A stretch of 64,000 nt of DNA from Chryseobacterium sp. (GCA_018260475.1 JAGLBA010000003.1:111309-175308), one strand, 5' to 3'. Positions 1 through 8,812 are shown, numbered from the stretch's first letter. Numbers and translations: made by a program. The notes: generated by a model not told the origin, from the sequence alone.

Positions 1-190
1 GGGCTTAAAATCCATTGAGGAAAGCAATACGGCGAAACTCGATCAGGCGATGCAGGTTTTGATTGAATTGAGAAACCAAGCTCGCAAGGCAAAAAACTTT
101 GAACTCTCCGACCAAATCCGCGATAAACTCCTTGCCGAAGGCATTGAGTTAAAAGACGGAAGGGAGGGGACAACTTATGTATTGAATTAA
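1..190 (+). CDS. cysS: Cysteinyl-tRNA synthetase, C-terminal end (partial)
   Basis: Only the last 62 codons are present; the frame is open from base 2 and ends with TAA at 188-190. The translation contains SDQIRDKLLAEGIELKDGREG, close to the conserved C-terminal SDxIRDxLxxxGIxLKDxxxGT signature of cysteinyl-tRNA synthetase, which charges tRNA-Cys in the cytoplasm. The catalytic part lies outside the window. A rho-independent terminator follows 22 bases later, so this is the end of its transcript. The identification rests on the tail motif alone, but that motif is characteristic. Confidence 0.85.
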   Translation, partial: GLKSIEESNTAKLDQAMQVLIELRNQARKAKNFELSDQIRDKLLAEGIELKDGREGTTYVLN

Positions 191-212
191 TTTTAAAACC
201 TTAAAAAATGAT

Positions 213-240
213 AGCCTCAGGAAATTCCTAAGGCTTTTTT
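213..240 (+). terminator. Rho-independent terminator after cysS
   Basis: Inverted repeat AGCCTCAGGA / TCCTAAGGCT (one C-A mismatch, 3-base loop) followed directly by a run of T. It lies 22 bases after the cysS stop codon. Confidence 0.8.
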
Positions 241-385
241 GTTTTATTAAGCGTATCTTCGGTTTGTCTTTGTAATTTATTGATAACGAAAGTGTAAACA
301 CAAATAAGATTAAGATTTTTTAATACAACTTATTCGATTTTTAAAGTAAAAATTAATAAATTGCAATATCTAAAAAGAAGTCATT

Positions 386-3040
386 ATGAAATTGTACTTT
401 AATATCAATTACAAAACCAAACCCGGTGAAAATGTATGTCTTGCCGTTTTAGAAAATGAAAAAATAGTGAAGTTCTACCCAATGACACACTCCGAAAATG
501 GGGATTGGCAGACGGAAATAGACTATTTTTCTAAAACAATAGTTTATAAATATCAGCTGAAAGATGACGCGGGCAATGTTTTAACGGAAGAAATATCACT
601 TCATCGCCTTGGCTTCACCCACAATTATAATGAATACCAAATCTTCGATGTTTGGAATTTGAAAAATTTCCCAGAAAATTATCTCACGAACAAAATTTTT
701 TATAATCAATTTGTAAGGTTCAAGGCAGAAAAAAACCTGATACTGAAAAGGCATACACACTTATTCCGCTTAGAGGCGCCCGTCTATAACGCCGATTGGA
801 AAGTGGTTTTAATGGGGGAACCTGAAGCCCTTGGAAATTGGCAACCTACCGAAGCGGTTGAGATGAAACAAACATCGCAGGGTATCTGGGAAATAACTGT
901 GGAAGTAACTGCAAATCAATTAGTAAACTATAAATATGGTTTAAAAAATATTCACAATGGCGATGTTTTCGACATAGAATATGGCGATAATCGCGTCGCT
1001 ATGCCAAATATGGAGAAAAATACGCTGCATATTCAGGCAGACCACTTTTTTAAATTCAAATCTTTTGAGATGTACCACGCCGCCGGGGTTGCGGTTCCTA
1101 TTTTTTCTTTGCGGTCGGAGCAGGGGTTTGGCGTAGGTGAGTTTTTAGATTTGAAGAAATTAGCAGATTGGGCTAAGGAAGCCGGTTTAGGGATGATTCA
1201 AACCTTGCCGATTAATGATACAACGGCAAATTTTTCATGGGTAGATTCTTATCCTTATGCGCCCATTTCGCTTTATGCGCTGCATCCGCAATATATCTCG
1301 GTAGAGCATTTGGATTACAAAATCCCCACAGACTTGCAGCAGGAGTATGTGGATAAAAAATTGGAGTTGAATGCTTTATCCCAAATAGATTACGAAGCGG
1401 TGATGGATGGTAAGTGGAAGTTTCTGCGTGCCATCTTCACGAAAAACAAAGAAGTTATTTTCAAGAATAGAGCATTTAAAAAATTCCTCAAAGAAAACGA
1501 GGAATGGCTGTTGCCGTACGCCGCATTTTGCATTCAGAGAGATAAGTACAATACTCCGGACTTCACAAAATGGAGAACCCACAAAAAATATATTCCCGGA
1601 AAAATCGCTACTTTTTTCTCGGAAAAAAGTAAGGAATATGCCGACGCCATGTTACATTGCTGGGTTCAGTTCCAACTGCACACGCAACTTAAGCAGGCAG
1701 TGGAGTACATCCACGAGCTTGGTATTTCTCTGAAAGGCGATTTGCCGATCGGCATTTACCGCTATTCTGTGGAGGCGTGGACGGAGCCGGAGCTTTACGG
1801 TATGGATTTCCAAGCCGGAGCACCGCCAGATCTTTTCAGCGAGTTGGGTCAGAACTGGGGTTTCCCGACTTACAATTGGGAGGTGATGAAGGCCGATGGT
1901 TACGCATGGTGGAAAAAGCGGTTCCAGGCTTTGGAGCAATATTTTGATGCGATGCGTATCGATCATATCCTCGGATTTTTCCGTATTTGGCGCACACCGA
2001 TTTCCGCTACACAGGGTATTTTAGGTTATTTTTATCCTGCCGTTCCTGTGACTGCTGCGGAGTTTTCCGCTCGTCATATACCATTTTCTCGCGACCGTTA
2101 TTGCCTTCCCTTCATCAATGATCAAATTCTTTGGGATTACTTCGGAGATGGCCGCACCGAGATTGCAGAGTATTATTTGAACAACCATTTCGACGGCACT
2201 TATAGTTTTAAGCCAGAATTTGATACACAAAGAAAACTGGTCGACGAATTTGAAACCAACCCGCGTCCCTGGGCAGAAGCCAAACTTTTGGCGTTAGCTG
2301 CGAATGTTTTGTTTTTGGAAGAAAAACGAGACGTCGAAACAGTGTACCATCCTCGCTATGCATCTTTCAAAACAGATTCTTACAAATACCTCTCCGACTG
2401 GGAAAAACACGCGCTGTACGAACTTTACAATGATTATTTCTTCAAAAGACAAGATGCTCTTTGGTACCAAAGCGGTATGGAGAAATTACCGTTGATTTTG
2501 AACTCTTCCAAAATGTTGATTTGCGGCGAAGACCTCGGTTGGGTGCCGGATTGTGTGCCTGTAGTGATGGATCAACTCGCTATTTTAGCATTGAAAGTAC
2601 AAAGGATGCCGCCGGGAAACAGCCTTTATTATGATCCGAAAACGGCAGGATATATGAATGTGGTTACGACAAGTTCCCACGACAGTTCCACGCTGCGCCA
2701 GTGGTGGGGCGAGAACCGAGAACTCACTCAAAATTATTTCAACAACCAACTTGGGCAGTCCGGTACGGCGCCGTGGGAGTTGCACCCGGCATTGGCGGAG
2801 ATTATTATGAAGCAACATCTTTATAACGAGGCCATGCTCGCGATTTTCCCGATTCAAGAATTTTTTGCGACCGATGCCAACCTTACAAATCCTCGGATGG
2901 AGGAGGAACGCATCAATGATCCGGCTGTGATTCCTCATTATTGGCGTTACAGAATGCACCTGGATTTGGAAAAACTTATAGAGGAAAAAAAGTTTAATCA
3001 AAAAATATTTGGCTGGGTGAAGGATTCTGGAAGAAATTAA
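386..3040 (+). CDS. malQ: 4-alpha-glucanotransferase (GH77) with tandem starch-binding domains
   Basis: The 884-residue protein has two N-terminal CBM20-like starch-binding modules (about residues 1-110 and 125-225) and then a GH77 catalytic domain, the architecture of DPE2-type disproportionating enzymes. It transfers alpha-1,4-glucan chains between maltodextrins or glycogen in the cytoplasm. The expected catalytic residues are visible: the nucleophile Asp526 in MRIDHILGFF, acid/base Glu715 in CGEDLGW, and Asp766 in SSHDSSTLRQWW. The length suits the two-CBM20 form rather than the roughly 500-700-residue MalQ without CBMs. It stands alone, with 195 bases before it and 188 or more after, so it is probably monocistronic. 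No other glycogen gene is in the window. Confidence 0.92.
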   Translation: MKLYFNINYKTKPGENVCLAVLENEKIVKFYPMTHSENGDWQTEIDYFSKTIVYKYQLKDDAGNVLTEEISLHRLGFTHNYNEYQIFDVWNLKNFPENYLTNKIFYNQFVRFKAEKNLILKRHTHLFRLEAPVYNADWKVVLMGEPEALGNWQPTEAVEMKQTSQGIWEITVEVTANQLVNYKYGLKNIHNGDVFDIEYGDNRVAMPNMEKNTLHIQADHFFKFKSFEMYHAAGVAVPIFSLRSEQGFGVGEFLDLKKLADWAKEAGLGMIQTLPINDTTANFSWVDSYPYAPISLYALHPQYISVEHLDYKIPTDLQQEYVDKKLELNALSQIDYEAVMDGKWKFLRAIFTKNKEVIFKNRAFKKFLKENEEWLLPYAAFCIQRDKYNTPDFTKWRTHKKYIPGKIATFFSEKSKEYADAMLHCWVQFQLHTQLKQAVEYIHELGISLKGDLPIGIYRYSVEAWTEPELYGMDFQAGAPPDLFSELGQNWGFPTYNWEVMKADGYAWWKKRFQALEQYFDAMRIDHILGFFRIWRTPISATQGILGYFYPAVPVTAAEFSARHIPFSRDRYCLPFINDQILWDYFGDGRTEIAEYYLNNHFDGTYSFKPEFDTQRKLVDEFETNPRPWAEAKLLALAANVLFLEEKRDVETVYHPRYASFKTDSYKYLSDWEKHALYELYNDYFFKRQDALWYQSGMEKLPLILNSSKMLICGEDLGWVPDCVPVVMDQLAILALKVQRMPPGNSLYYDPKTAGYMNVVTTSSHDSSTLRQWWGENRELTQNYFNNQLGQSGTAPWELHPALAEIIMKQHLYNEAMLAIFPIQEFFATDANLTNPRMEEERINDPAVIPHYWRYRMHLDLEKLIEEKKFNQKIFGWVKDSGRN

Positions 3041-3135
3041 TATCACTGATTTATAATGAGTTACAATTTATTTTGATTTTTTTTGAAAATAAATTTAACT
3101 TCACATAAAATTTTGAATCAAACTTCCGAACACAA

Positions 3136-3183
3136 ATGAAGGAAACATTTTTTTTCCATAAACCAAAAGAAGTTATTTCGTAA
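3136..3183 (+). other. Possible 15-codon leader ORF upstream of the 3265 gene
   Basis: ATG at 3136 opens a 15-codon frame ending with TAA at 3181-3183. Its start is preceded by the same string, CGAACACAAATGA, that surrounds the ATG at 3229 (3128-3140 and 3220-3232). This may be a duplicated start context or a leader peptide, or it may be chance; there is no conservation data. Confidence 0.2.
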
Positions 3184-3264
3184 GATTTAACTTCTTTATT
3201 TTATTTATCATCAAAAAGACGAACACAAATGATGTTGATTAATTTTTTTAACACCAGTCACAAA

Positions 3265-4233
3265 ATGAAAAAATATTTCCTGCTTGGGACGCTGCTGATG
3301 GCTTCCCTCGCATTTGCCCAATATTATCCTTCACAAAACTATCCCGACAGTGGCTATACCCAAACCGGATGGAGAGATGATTGGAATGATGATGAATTTT
3401 ACGACTATGCCTATAATCATTTCCCGGATGAATATTTTTATGAATATCCGGTAGATTACTATCCGCAGGGTTATTACGAAAGTTATTACAACGACTACCG
3501 CCAGAGTATCTCAACCATCAACTGGAATAATTTCGTTCGCGAATTCAACTTAAATCCATATCAAATCCAGGCTTTGCTTTCTTTGAACAGAAGATTCCCG
3601 TCTTTTCAGGTTTGGATAAATTATTACGGTTCCAACCCGAACCGCTGGTACTACGACCGATTCTATGAATTGGAAAGGATTTTAGGACCGAGAATTTATG
3701 TAGTGTTTCAAAACAGATACTTTCGTGGCCACAGCCCTGTGCGCTATTTCCAAGACTACCATAAGACTTATTACGCGCCAAGATATACGGTGGTTCCGAG
3801 GTATAGAAACAGCGACCGCGACCATTATCGCATAGATCGCGACCGTTATTTCCAGCAAAAATCTCAAGGAAATTGGAACGGCGGACAACTAAATACCCAC
3901 GACCCGGGAGGTTTTATCAATAGCAGAAATGAGAGTTCAATTTTTCGTGAAAACCAAGGGCGTAGAAATATAAATTCGCCTTACGGGGAAAAACGCACCA
4001 CAACACCGTTTCCGGATCACAGTAGCGGAGGCTTCCGAAACGGTACAGAGCGAACCACATTCCCGAATGGTGGAAATGCATTGCCAGCAAGGAAAGGTCG
4101 AGATAATAGCGGAGGCTTCCGAAATGGCGCTCCCAGCGAAGTTCCACAGTTGAGGACTTTGGAAGTGAGCAGGACAGCGGGCGAATCCCGCACGGACAAC
4201 AGGAATATTGGCAGAAATGCCGGATTCAGATAG
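3265..4233 (+). CDS. Secreted protein of unknown function, Tyr/Asn/Arg-rich
   Basis: I do not recognise the family. From ATG 3265 the protein is 322 residues and begins with a clear Sec signal peptide (MKKYFLLGTLLMASLAFA, predicted cut before QYY). An upstream in-frame ATG at 3229 would add 12 residues ahead of the signal peptide, so 3265 is preferred. The mature part starts Tyr/Asp-rich, has a central segment with aromatic and charged residues (about residues 90-190), and ends in a low-complexity Gly/Asn/Arg/Ser tail in which SGGFRNG occurs twice (coded near 4022 and 4109). Such composition suggests a periplasmic or surface protein. A terminator follows, so it is probably transcribed alone. 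Confidence 0.75.
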   Translation: MKKYFLLGTLLMASLAFAQYYPSQNYPDSGYTQTGWRDDWNDDEFYDYAYNHFPDEYFYEYPVDYYPQGYYESYYNDYRQSISTINWNNFVREFNLNPYQIQALLSLNRRFPSFQVWINYYGSNPNRWYYDRFYELERILGPRIYVVFQNRYFRGHSPVRYFQDYHKTYYAPRYTVVPRYRNSDRDHYRIDRDRYFQQKSQGNWNGGQLNTHDPGGFINSRNESSIFRENQGRRNINSPYGEKRTTTPFPDHSSGGFRNGTERTTFPNGGNALPARKGRDNSGGFRNGAPSEVPQLRTLEVSRTAGESRTDNRNIGRNAGFR

Positions 4234-4260
4234 TTCATGGTTTATTTTTTTAATGTTAAG

Positions 4261-4289
4261 AAGGAACAGGAGAAATTCTGTTCCTTTTT
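4261..4289 (+). terminator. Rho-independent terminator
   Basis: Perfect 9-bp stem AAGGAACAG / CTGTTCCTT with an 8-base loop and a T run, 28 bases after the stop codon at 4233. Confidence 0.85.
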
Positions 4290-4556
4290 GGTTTTTCAGG
4301 AACTGGTTTTAGAGATTTCCGGGATTCGAGGTTCTTGTGTAGAGTTTCTAGGTAAATTGTTTCGAGTTTTAGTTTGGTTAATTATCTGTATGACTATATT
4401 TCGTAAATTATTCCAGCAGCACAAAACCCTATTCTCTGACCGATTCTCTATAAATTCCCTATCTTTGTCAAAATTTTTGGGCTCAAAAAGATTGAGTAAC
4501 CCATTAATAATCAATTTTTTCTTTTGCTTCGTCGAAGGATTATTAAACAAAATTTT
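4290..4556. other. Non-coding spacer before der
   Basis: After the terminator this AT-rich stretch holds no credible gene. Part of it (about 4310-4350) is a degenerate run of GA/TTC-rich heptamer-like sequence, and it contains the der promoter box at 4460. Confidence 0.5.
4460..4467 (+). promoter_or_regulatory. -7 box TATCTTTG of the der promoter
   Basis: Matches the Bacteroidota -7 consensus TAnnTTTG exactly. No clear TTTG -33 partner was seen. It would give an 80-base leader for der. Confidence 0.5.
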
Positions 4557-5867
4557 ATGTCAAATATCGTAGCCATTGTAGGCCGCCCGAATGTAGGGAA
4601 ATCCACACTTTTCAACAGACTTTTAGAGCGCAGGGAAGCCATTGTAGATTCCGTATCCGGGGTTACACGCGACCGCCATTACGGCAAATCCGATTGGAAC
4701 GGTGTGGAATTTACCGTGATAGATACCGGTGGATATGAGGTGAATTCTGAAGATGTATTCCAAGGCGAAATCACCAAGCAGGTAGAACTCGCTGTGGATG
4801 AGGCTACTTCCATCATTTTTATGCTAAATGTAGATGAAGGCCTTACCGATACCGATCAGGAAATGTTCGAACTTTTGCGCCGTGCAAATAAGCCGCTGTA
4901 TATCGTGGTGAACAAAGTAGATTCTGCCACAGAAGAGGTTGCCGCCACAGAGTTTTACCAGTTGGGAATCGAAAAATATTACACGCTTTCCTCTGCCTCC
5001 GGTTCTGGTACTGGCGAACTTTTGGATGATATTGTAAAAGATTTTCCAAGCAACGAATATAAGGACCCATTTGATGGACTTCCGAGAATCACCATTGCCG
5101 GCCGCCCGAATGTGGGGAAATCCACACTTACCAATGCACTTTTGGATGTAAATAGAAACATCGTCACAGATATTGCTGGCACCACGCGCGACTCCATAGA
5201 GACACTTTACAACAAATTCGGACACCAGTTTGTACTGGTAGATACCGCGGGGATGCGCCGAAAAGCAAAGGTGAAAGAAGATTTGGAATTCTATTCCGTG
5301 ATGCGTTCCGTGCGTGCTATCGAGCATTCGGATGTCGTCATTATCATGGTAGATGCCACGCAAGGATGGGAATCTCAGGACATGAATATCTTCGGTATCG
5401 CCCAAAAAAACAGAAAAGGAATCGTAATCGTGGTAAACAAGTGGGACCTCGTGGAAAACAAGCAAACCAATACCATGCGCGATTTCGAGAATGTCATCAA
5501 GGAAAGAATTGGCCAGTTCAATGATATTCCGATTCTCTTCGTTTCCGCACTGACCAAACAAAGGATTTTAAAGGCCGTAGAAGTAGCGATGGAAGTTTAT
5601 GAAGCGCGCAAGAAAAAAATCAAAACTTCAAAACTAAACGAAGTCATGCTCCCTGTCTTCGAGGGTACGCCGCCGCCGGCCAACAAAGGGAAATACATTA
5701 AGGTGAAATATTGCGTACAATTGCCTACGCCGAGCCCTCAGTTCGTGTTTTTCTGCAACCTGCCGCAGTATGTAAAAGAACCCTACAAACGCTTCACCGA
5801 AAATCAACTCCGCAAGCATTTCGGCTTCACCGGCGTACCGATAGAGGTGTATTTCAGACAGAAATAG
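4557..5867 (+). CDS. der: Ribosome biogenesis GTPase Der (EngA)
   Basis: Der is a double GTPase that acts in 50S ribosomal subunit maturation. Both G domains are visible, each starting with GRPNVGKSTL (near residues 9 and 182), followed by DTGG/DTAG G3 motifs and NKVD/NKWD G4 motifs, then a KH-like C-terminal domain. ATG 4557 (MSNIVAIVGRPN) gives 436 residues, the usual length; the open frame extends upstream to an ATG at 4524, but that would put an unnatural tail before the first P-loop. A TATCTTTG box lies 90 bases upstream and a terminator follows. Confidence 0.95.
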   Translation: MSNIVAIVGRPNVGKSTLFNRLLERREAIVDSVSGVTRDRHYGKSDWNGVEFTVIDTGGYEVNSEDVFQGEITKQVELAVDEATSIIFMLNVDEGLTDTDQEMFELLRRANKPLYIVVNKVDSATEEVAATEFYQLGIEKYYTLSSASGSGTGELLDDIVKDFPSNEYKDPFDGLPRITIAGRPNVGKSTLTNALLDVNRNIVTDIAGTTRDSIETLYNKFGHQFVLVDTAGMRRKAKVKEDLEFYSVMRSVRAIEHSDVVIIMVDATQGWESQDMNIFGIAQKNRKGIVIVVNKWDLVENKQTNTMRDFENVIKERIGQFNDIPILFVSALTKQRILKAVEVAMEVYEARKKKIKTSKLNEVMLPVFEGTPPPANKGKYIKVKYCVQLPTPSPQFVFFCNLPQYVKEPYKRFTENQLRKHFGFTGVPIEVYFRQK

Positions 5868-5884
5868 TTGTTTATCAATAACCT

Positions 5885-5919
5885 AACTCCCATAGTTTCT
5901 TGCTATAGGAGTTTTTTTT
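5885..5919 (+). terminator. Rho-independent terminator after der
   Basis: Stem AACTCCCATAG / CTATAGGAGTT (one mismatch), 7-base loop, then eight T residues. It lies 17 bases after the der stop. Confidence 0.85.
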
Positions 5920-6050
5920 GGAGCTATTTCCCGCTGTCCACTGTATCTTTTCTGCGGCTGTCTCGCTGCCTCCCTTCGGTCGGCACCGCTCCACCCACAG
6001 AAAAGGATGCCGTTTCCATCGTGGCTATGCAGGATTCGCCGTCCTTGGCG
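5920..6050. repeat. GC-rich intergenic hairpin repeat, distant member D
   Basis: GC-rich insert in an AT-rich spacer between der and upp. It carries an 8-bp stem CTTTTCTG (5947-5954) / CAGAAAAG (5998-6005) around a C/G-rich loop. The string GCAGGATTCGCCGTCC at 6029-6044 is identical to 18795-18810 in repeat A, which links it to the family at 18712, 44950 and 56716. A 70-codon ORF through it (5868-6080) is judged spurious. Confidence 0.6.
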
Positions 6051-6085
6051 AAAAAAAACATTTTAAAAGGGAAAAATTAAAATCC

Positions 6086-6093
6086 TAAATTTG
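6086..6093 (+). promoter_or_regulatory. -7 box TAAATTTG of the upp promoter
   Basis: Exact TAnnTTTG match 13 bases before the upp start codon, downstream of repeat D, so upp is separately transcribed. Confidence 0.6.
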
Positions 6094-6106
6094 CAAAAAT
6101 TTCACA

Positions 6107-6754
6107 ATGCACATACTCTCTCAAAATTTCTCCCTCGTAAGTTCTTGGATCAATGATTTAAGAAATGTAGAAACGCAGCAGGACCGCCTGAAATTTCGCA
6201 GAAACATGGAGCGCATCGGGGAAATTGCGGCTTTTGAAATTAGTAAAACATTAGAATTCAAAGAGGTGGAAATCCATACGCCTTTGGACAAAATTATGGT
6301 GAAAGAAATTGCCGTGCAGCCTGTACTTACGACTATTTTGCGCGCCGGCGTGCCTTTGTTTCAGGGGATTTTAAATTATTTCGACAAAGCCGACTGCGGT
6401 TTTGTGGCGGCGTATAGGAAGCATGATGCCAATGATTATTTCTCCATAAAGCAAGATTATTTAACCTGTCCAAACATCGAAAACCGGCCTCTCATTGTGG
6501 CAGATCCTATGCTTGCGACGGGTGCCAGTTTGGTGGAGGCGATCAAAGATTTGCTGAATCACGGGAAGCCGTCGTCTTTGCATATCGTTGCTGCCATTGC
6601 TTCCCAACAAGGCGTGGAAATGATTCAAAACACTTTTCCAGATGCGCAATTGTGGATTGGCGCCCTGGACGAAAGTTTGACTGCCAAAGGATACATCACG
6701 CCTGGTCTCGGCGATGCAGGAGATTTGAGTTACGGCGAAAAATTACAAAGGTAG
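6107..6754 (+). CDS. upp: Uracil phosphoribosyltransferase
   Basis: This 215-residue cytoplasmic enzyme converts uracil and PRPP to UMP (pyrimidine salvage). The PRPP-binding loop is seen as VADPMLATGASL (about residues 130-141), and the C-terminal uracil-binding segment as YITPGLGDAGD. The length matches the family. It has its own promoter box and runs convergently toward the comF-like gene with only 29 bases between their stops. Confidence 0.93.
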   Translation: MHILSQNFSLVSSWINDLRNVETQQDRLKFRRNMERIGEIAAFEISKTLEFKEVEIHTPLDKIMVKEIAVQPVLTTILRAGVPLFQGILNYFDKADCGFVAAYRKHDANDYFSIKQDYLTCPNIENRPLIVADPMLATGASLVEAIKDLLNHGKPSSLHIVAAIASQQGVEMIQNTFPDAQLWIGALDESLTAKGYITPGLGDAGDLSYGEKLQR

Positions 6755-6783
6755 TTTTACAGACATCATCTATCAACCAACAA

Positions 6784-7437
6784 TCATTTATCCATCGCCA
6801 TCACCAAAACGCTGATGAGGTTACCAGGTTGTTTTAAAACTTCCCAGGCAACCGCGCTCATGGTGTTTCCGGTCGTGAATACATCATCAATCAAAAGAAT
6901 ATGTTTTCCTGTATTGTTTTTAGTTAAAGAAAATAAATCCTCGTTTTGTTCGCGATGGGATTTGTCTTTTTTCGCTTGTGCTTTTTTGTAAAAGTTTCTT
7001 TTTAGTAAGTACGGGTCGTGCGGAACATTATAAAAATCCGAAAGAGTGTTTGTGTATAAATGTAGTTGGTTATAGCTGCGTTCCCTTTGTTTACGCGGAT
7101 GCAGCGGCACAGTGGCCATCAAATCGGGTTGGTTTTCCCCGAAGTCTAATCTTTGCGATGTCCATTCCGCCAATATTTTTCCAATTTTCTCCCGCTTGCC
7201 ATATTTTAAACCATGAATCACCTTTCGGGATAGGCCTTTATCCTCAAATTGCATCAGCGCGAAAGCGTGTTCGCAAGGGAAAAGTAATTTGCATTTCTGA
7301 AGAAGTTCATTGTTTTCATCAAACTGATGATGCGTGAATTTGACTCTATCCAAACACGCCACGCACACGATTTCATCTTTGTTGATGATGCGGTTGCAAT
7401 TGATACAGCGGTTCGGAAAAAGTAAATCAATAAACAT
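6784..7437 (-). CDS. ComF family phosphoribosyltransferase-like protein
   Basis: The N-terminus has a zinc-ribbon pattern (PNRCINCNRI ... CVACLD) and the C-terminus a type I phosphoribosyltransferase PRPP motif LLIDDVFTTGNT, together the ComF/GntX architecture. In other bacteria ComF helps DNA uptake during transformation; the biochemical reaction is not established. I chose the start at 7437 (MFIDLLFPNRC) because homologues begin just before the zinc ribbon; an in-frame ATG at 7470 would add 11 residues. Divergent from queD, convergent with upp. Confidence 0.85.
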   Translation of the reverse strand: MFIDLLFPNRCINCNRIINKDEIVCVACLDRVKFTHHQFDENNELLQKCKLLFPCEHAFALMQFEDKGLSRKVIHGLKYGKREKIGKILAEWTSQRLDFGENQPDLMATVPLHPRKQRERSYNQLHLYTNTLSDFYNVPHDPYLLKRNFYKKAQAKKDKSHREQNEDLFSLTKNNTGKHILLIDDVFTTGNTMSAVAWEVLKQPGNLISVLVMAMDK

Positions 7438-7546
7438 TTGATAAAAATAAAAAGATTTTCCGACATGCATCTTTTTTATTTTTGGTTTAACCTCAACCTT
7501 AATCTAGGTCTTATCCTCACCTAATATCAACCTCAATCGAAATCCG

Positions 7547-7554
7547 TATCTTTG
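7547..7554 (+). promoter_or_regulatory. -7 box TATCTTTG of queD (leaderless arrangement)
   Basis: Exact -7 consensus ending only 4 bases before the queD ATG at 7559, so the transcript should begin at or next to the start codon. Confidence 0.65.
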
Positions 7555-7558
7555 CGGC

Positions 7559-8002
7559 ATGATACGCGTTACCAAAATTTTCACATTCGAAACCGCACAT
7601 GTTCTCTACAATTATGATGGGAAATGTAAAAATATGCACGGCCATTCCTACAAACTTTTTGTAACGGTGAAGGGTAAACCCATTGATGATTTAGATAATC
7701 CTAAAAATGGTATGGTAGTGGATTTCGGGGATATAAAGGCGATTGTAAATTCCGAAATTATAGAAATTTGGGACCATGCGGTACTGCTGAATGCCAACTC
7801 TCCGCATAAAATTTTGGGTGAACAACTTGAGCAGCAAGGACACAGGGTTATCTATTGCCCGTACCAGCCGACTTGCGAAAATATGTTATACGATATCGCC
7901 AACAGAATCAAAAAACGACTTCCCACACATGTGCAATTGGCTTATCTTAAACTCCATGAGACCGAAAATTCTTACGGAGAATGGTTGGCTGAAGAGAATT
8001 AG
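7559..8002 (+). CDS. queD: 6-carboxytetrahydropterin synthase (QueD/PTPS family)
   Basis: A 147-residue cytoplasmic enzyme of queuosine precursor synthesis, converting dihydroneopterin triphosphate to 6-carboxytetrahydropterin. The zinc-binding His residues are seen in the AH at residues 13-14 and in HGHSY, with the catalytic Cys in GKCKNMHGH four residues before that first His. The C-terminal ETENSYGEW carries the conserved Glu that binds the pterin. A PTPS of another pathway cannot be excluded, but the CxxxHGH spacing is the QueD type. Other queuosine genes are not in the window. Confidence 0.88.
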   Translation: MIRVTKIFTFETAHVLYNYDGKCKNMHGHSYKLFVTVKGKPIDDLDNPKNGMVVDFGDIKAIVNSEIIEIWDHAVLLNANSPHKILGEQLEQQGHRVIYCPYQPTCENMLYDIANRIKKRLPTHVQLAYLKLHETENSYGEWLAEEN

Positions 8003-8050
8003 TCATGATGATCTGTTCAATCGCTCATCTGTTTATTTTTAATAAAAAAA

Positions 8051-8812
8051 ATGAAAATCACTATAGAGCCCGGTAAAAAAATCTATTTCGCCTCCGATCA
8101 GCATTTTGGGGCACCCAACCGAGCAGAAAGCCGTTTGCGCGAGGAAAAATTTATTCGCTGGCTGGATTTCATTAAACCAAATGCGCAAGTTCTTTTCCTG
8201 ATGGGCGATTTGTTCGATTTTTGGCACGAATGGCAGCATGTGGTTCCTAAGGGTTATGTGCGACTCTTGGGGAAAATAGCTGAATTAAAAGATGCGGGCG
8301 TAGAAATTCATTTTTTTGTAGGCAACCATGATCTTTGGATGAAAAACTATTTCGAAGAAGAACTTCAAATTCCTGTATATTTTGGGAAGAAATATTTCGA
8401 AATCGACGGGAAAAATTTCTTGCTTGCCCATGGCGACGGCCTGGGTCCTGGTGACAAGGGCTACAAACGCATGAAAAAATTGTTCACAAATCCATTGGCG
8501 CAGTGGGCGTTTCGGTGGTTGCATCCCGACTTGGCGATGTGCGTTGCCAACTATATGTCGCAAAAAAACAGACTTATTTCCGGCGAAGAAGACAAGCAAT
8601 TTTTGGGTGAGGACAAAGAATTTCTAATCCTTTATGCCAAAGAAAAACTTAAAACCGAGGTCATTGATTACTTTGTATTCGGGCACCGCCATTTGCCTAT
8701 GATCCTCGATCTAAATGGTGGCAGGGCGCAGTACATTAACCTTGGCGATTGGATTACCTACTACACTTACGGTGTTTTTGATGGTGAATTTAAGTTGGAA
8801 ACTTGGGAATAA
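8051..8812 (+). CDS. lpxH: UDP-2,3-diacylglucosamine diphosphatase (LpxH-like)
   Basis: The 253-residue calcineurin-like metallophosphoesterase shows the metal-binding motifs in order: SDQHFG (about residue 15), MGDLFDFW (about 52), GNHDLWM (about 94), HGDG, and a C-terminal GHRH. The GDLFDFW-GNHD combination and length fit LpxH, which hydrolyses UDP-2,3-diacylglucosamine to lipid X at the inner face of the inner membrane during lipid A synthesis. waaA lies 3.6 kb away on the other strand. Spacing to the next gene (38 bases) allows co-transcription. Confidence 0.88.
   Translation: MKITIEPGKKIYFASDQHFGAPNRAESRLREEKFIRWLDFIKPNAQVLFLMGDLFDFWHEWQHVVPKGYVRLLGKIAELKDAGVEIHFFVGNHDLWMKNYFEEELQIPVYFGKKYFEIDGKNFLLAHGDGLGPGDKGYKRMKKLFTNPLAQWAFRWLHPDLAMCVANYMSQKNRLISGEEDKQFLGEDKEFLILYAKEKLKTEVIDYFVFGHRHLPMILDLNGGRAQYINLGDWITYYTYGVFDGEFKLETWE

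Noticed and set aside
4237-4572. 111-codon ORF overlapping the start of der
   Set aside because: It crosses a terminator and the der promoter box, has no family features and overlaps the der start; AT-rich non-coding spacer.
4824-5561. 245-codon ORF antisense to der
   Set aside because: Shadow frame of the conserved der gene; no start signal or motifs.
5868-6080. 70-codon ORF between der and upp
   Set aside because: Begins immediately at the der stop and runs through the terminator and repeat D; its composition is that of the repeat.
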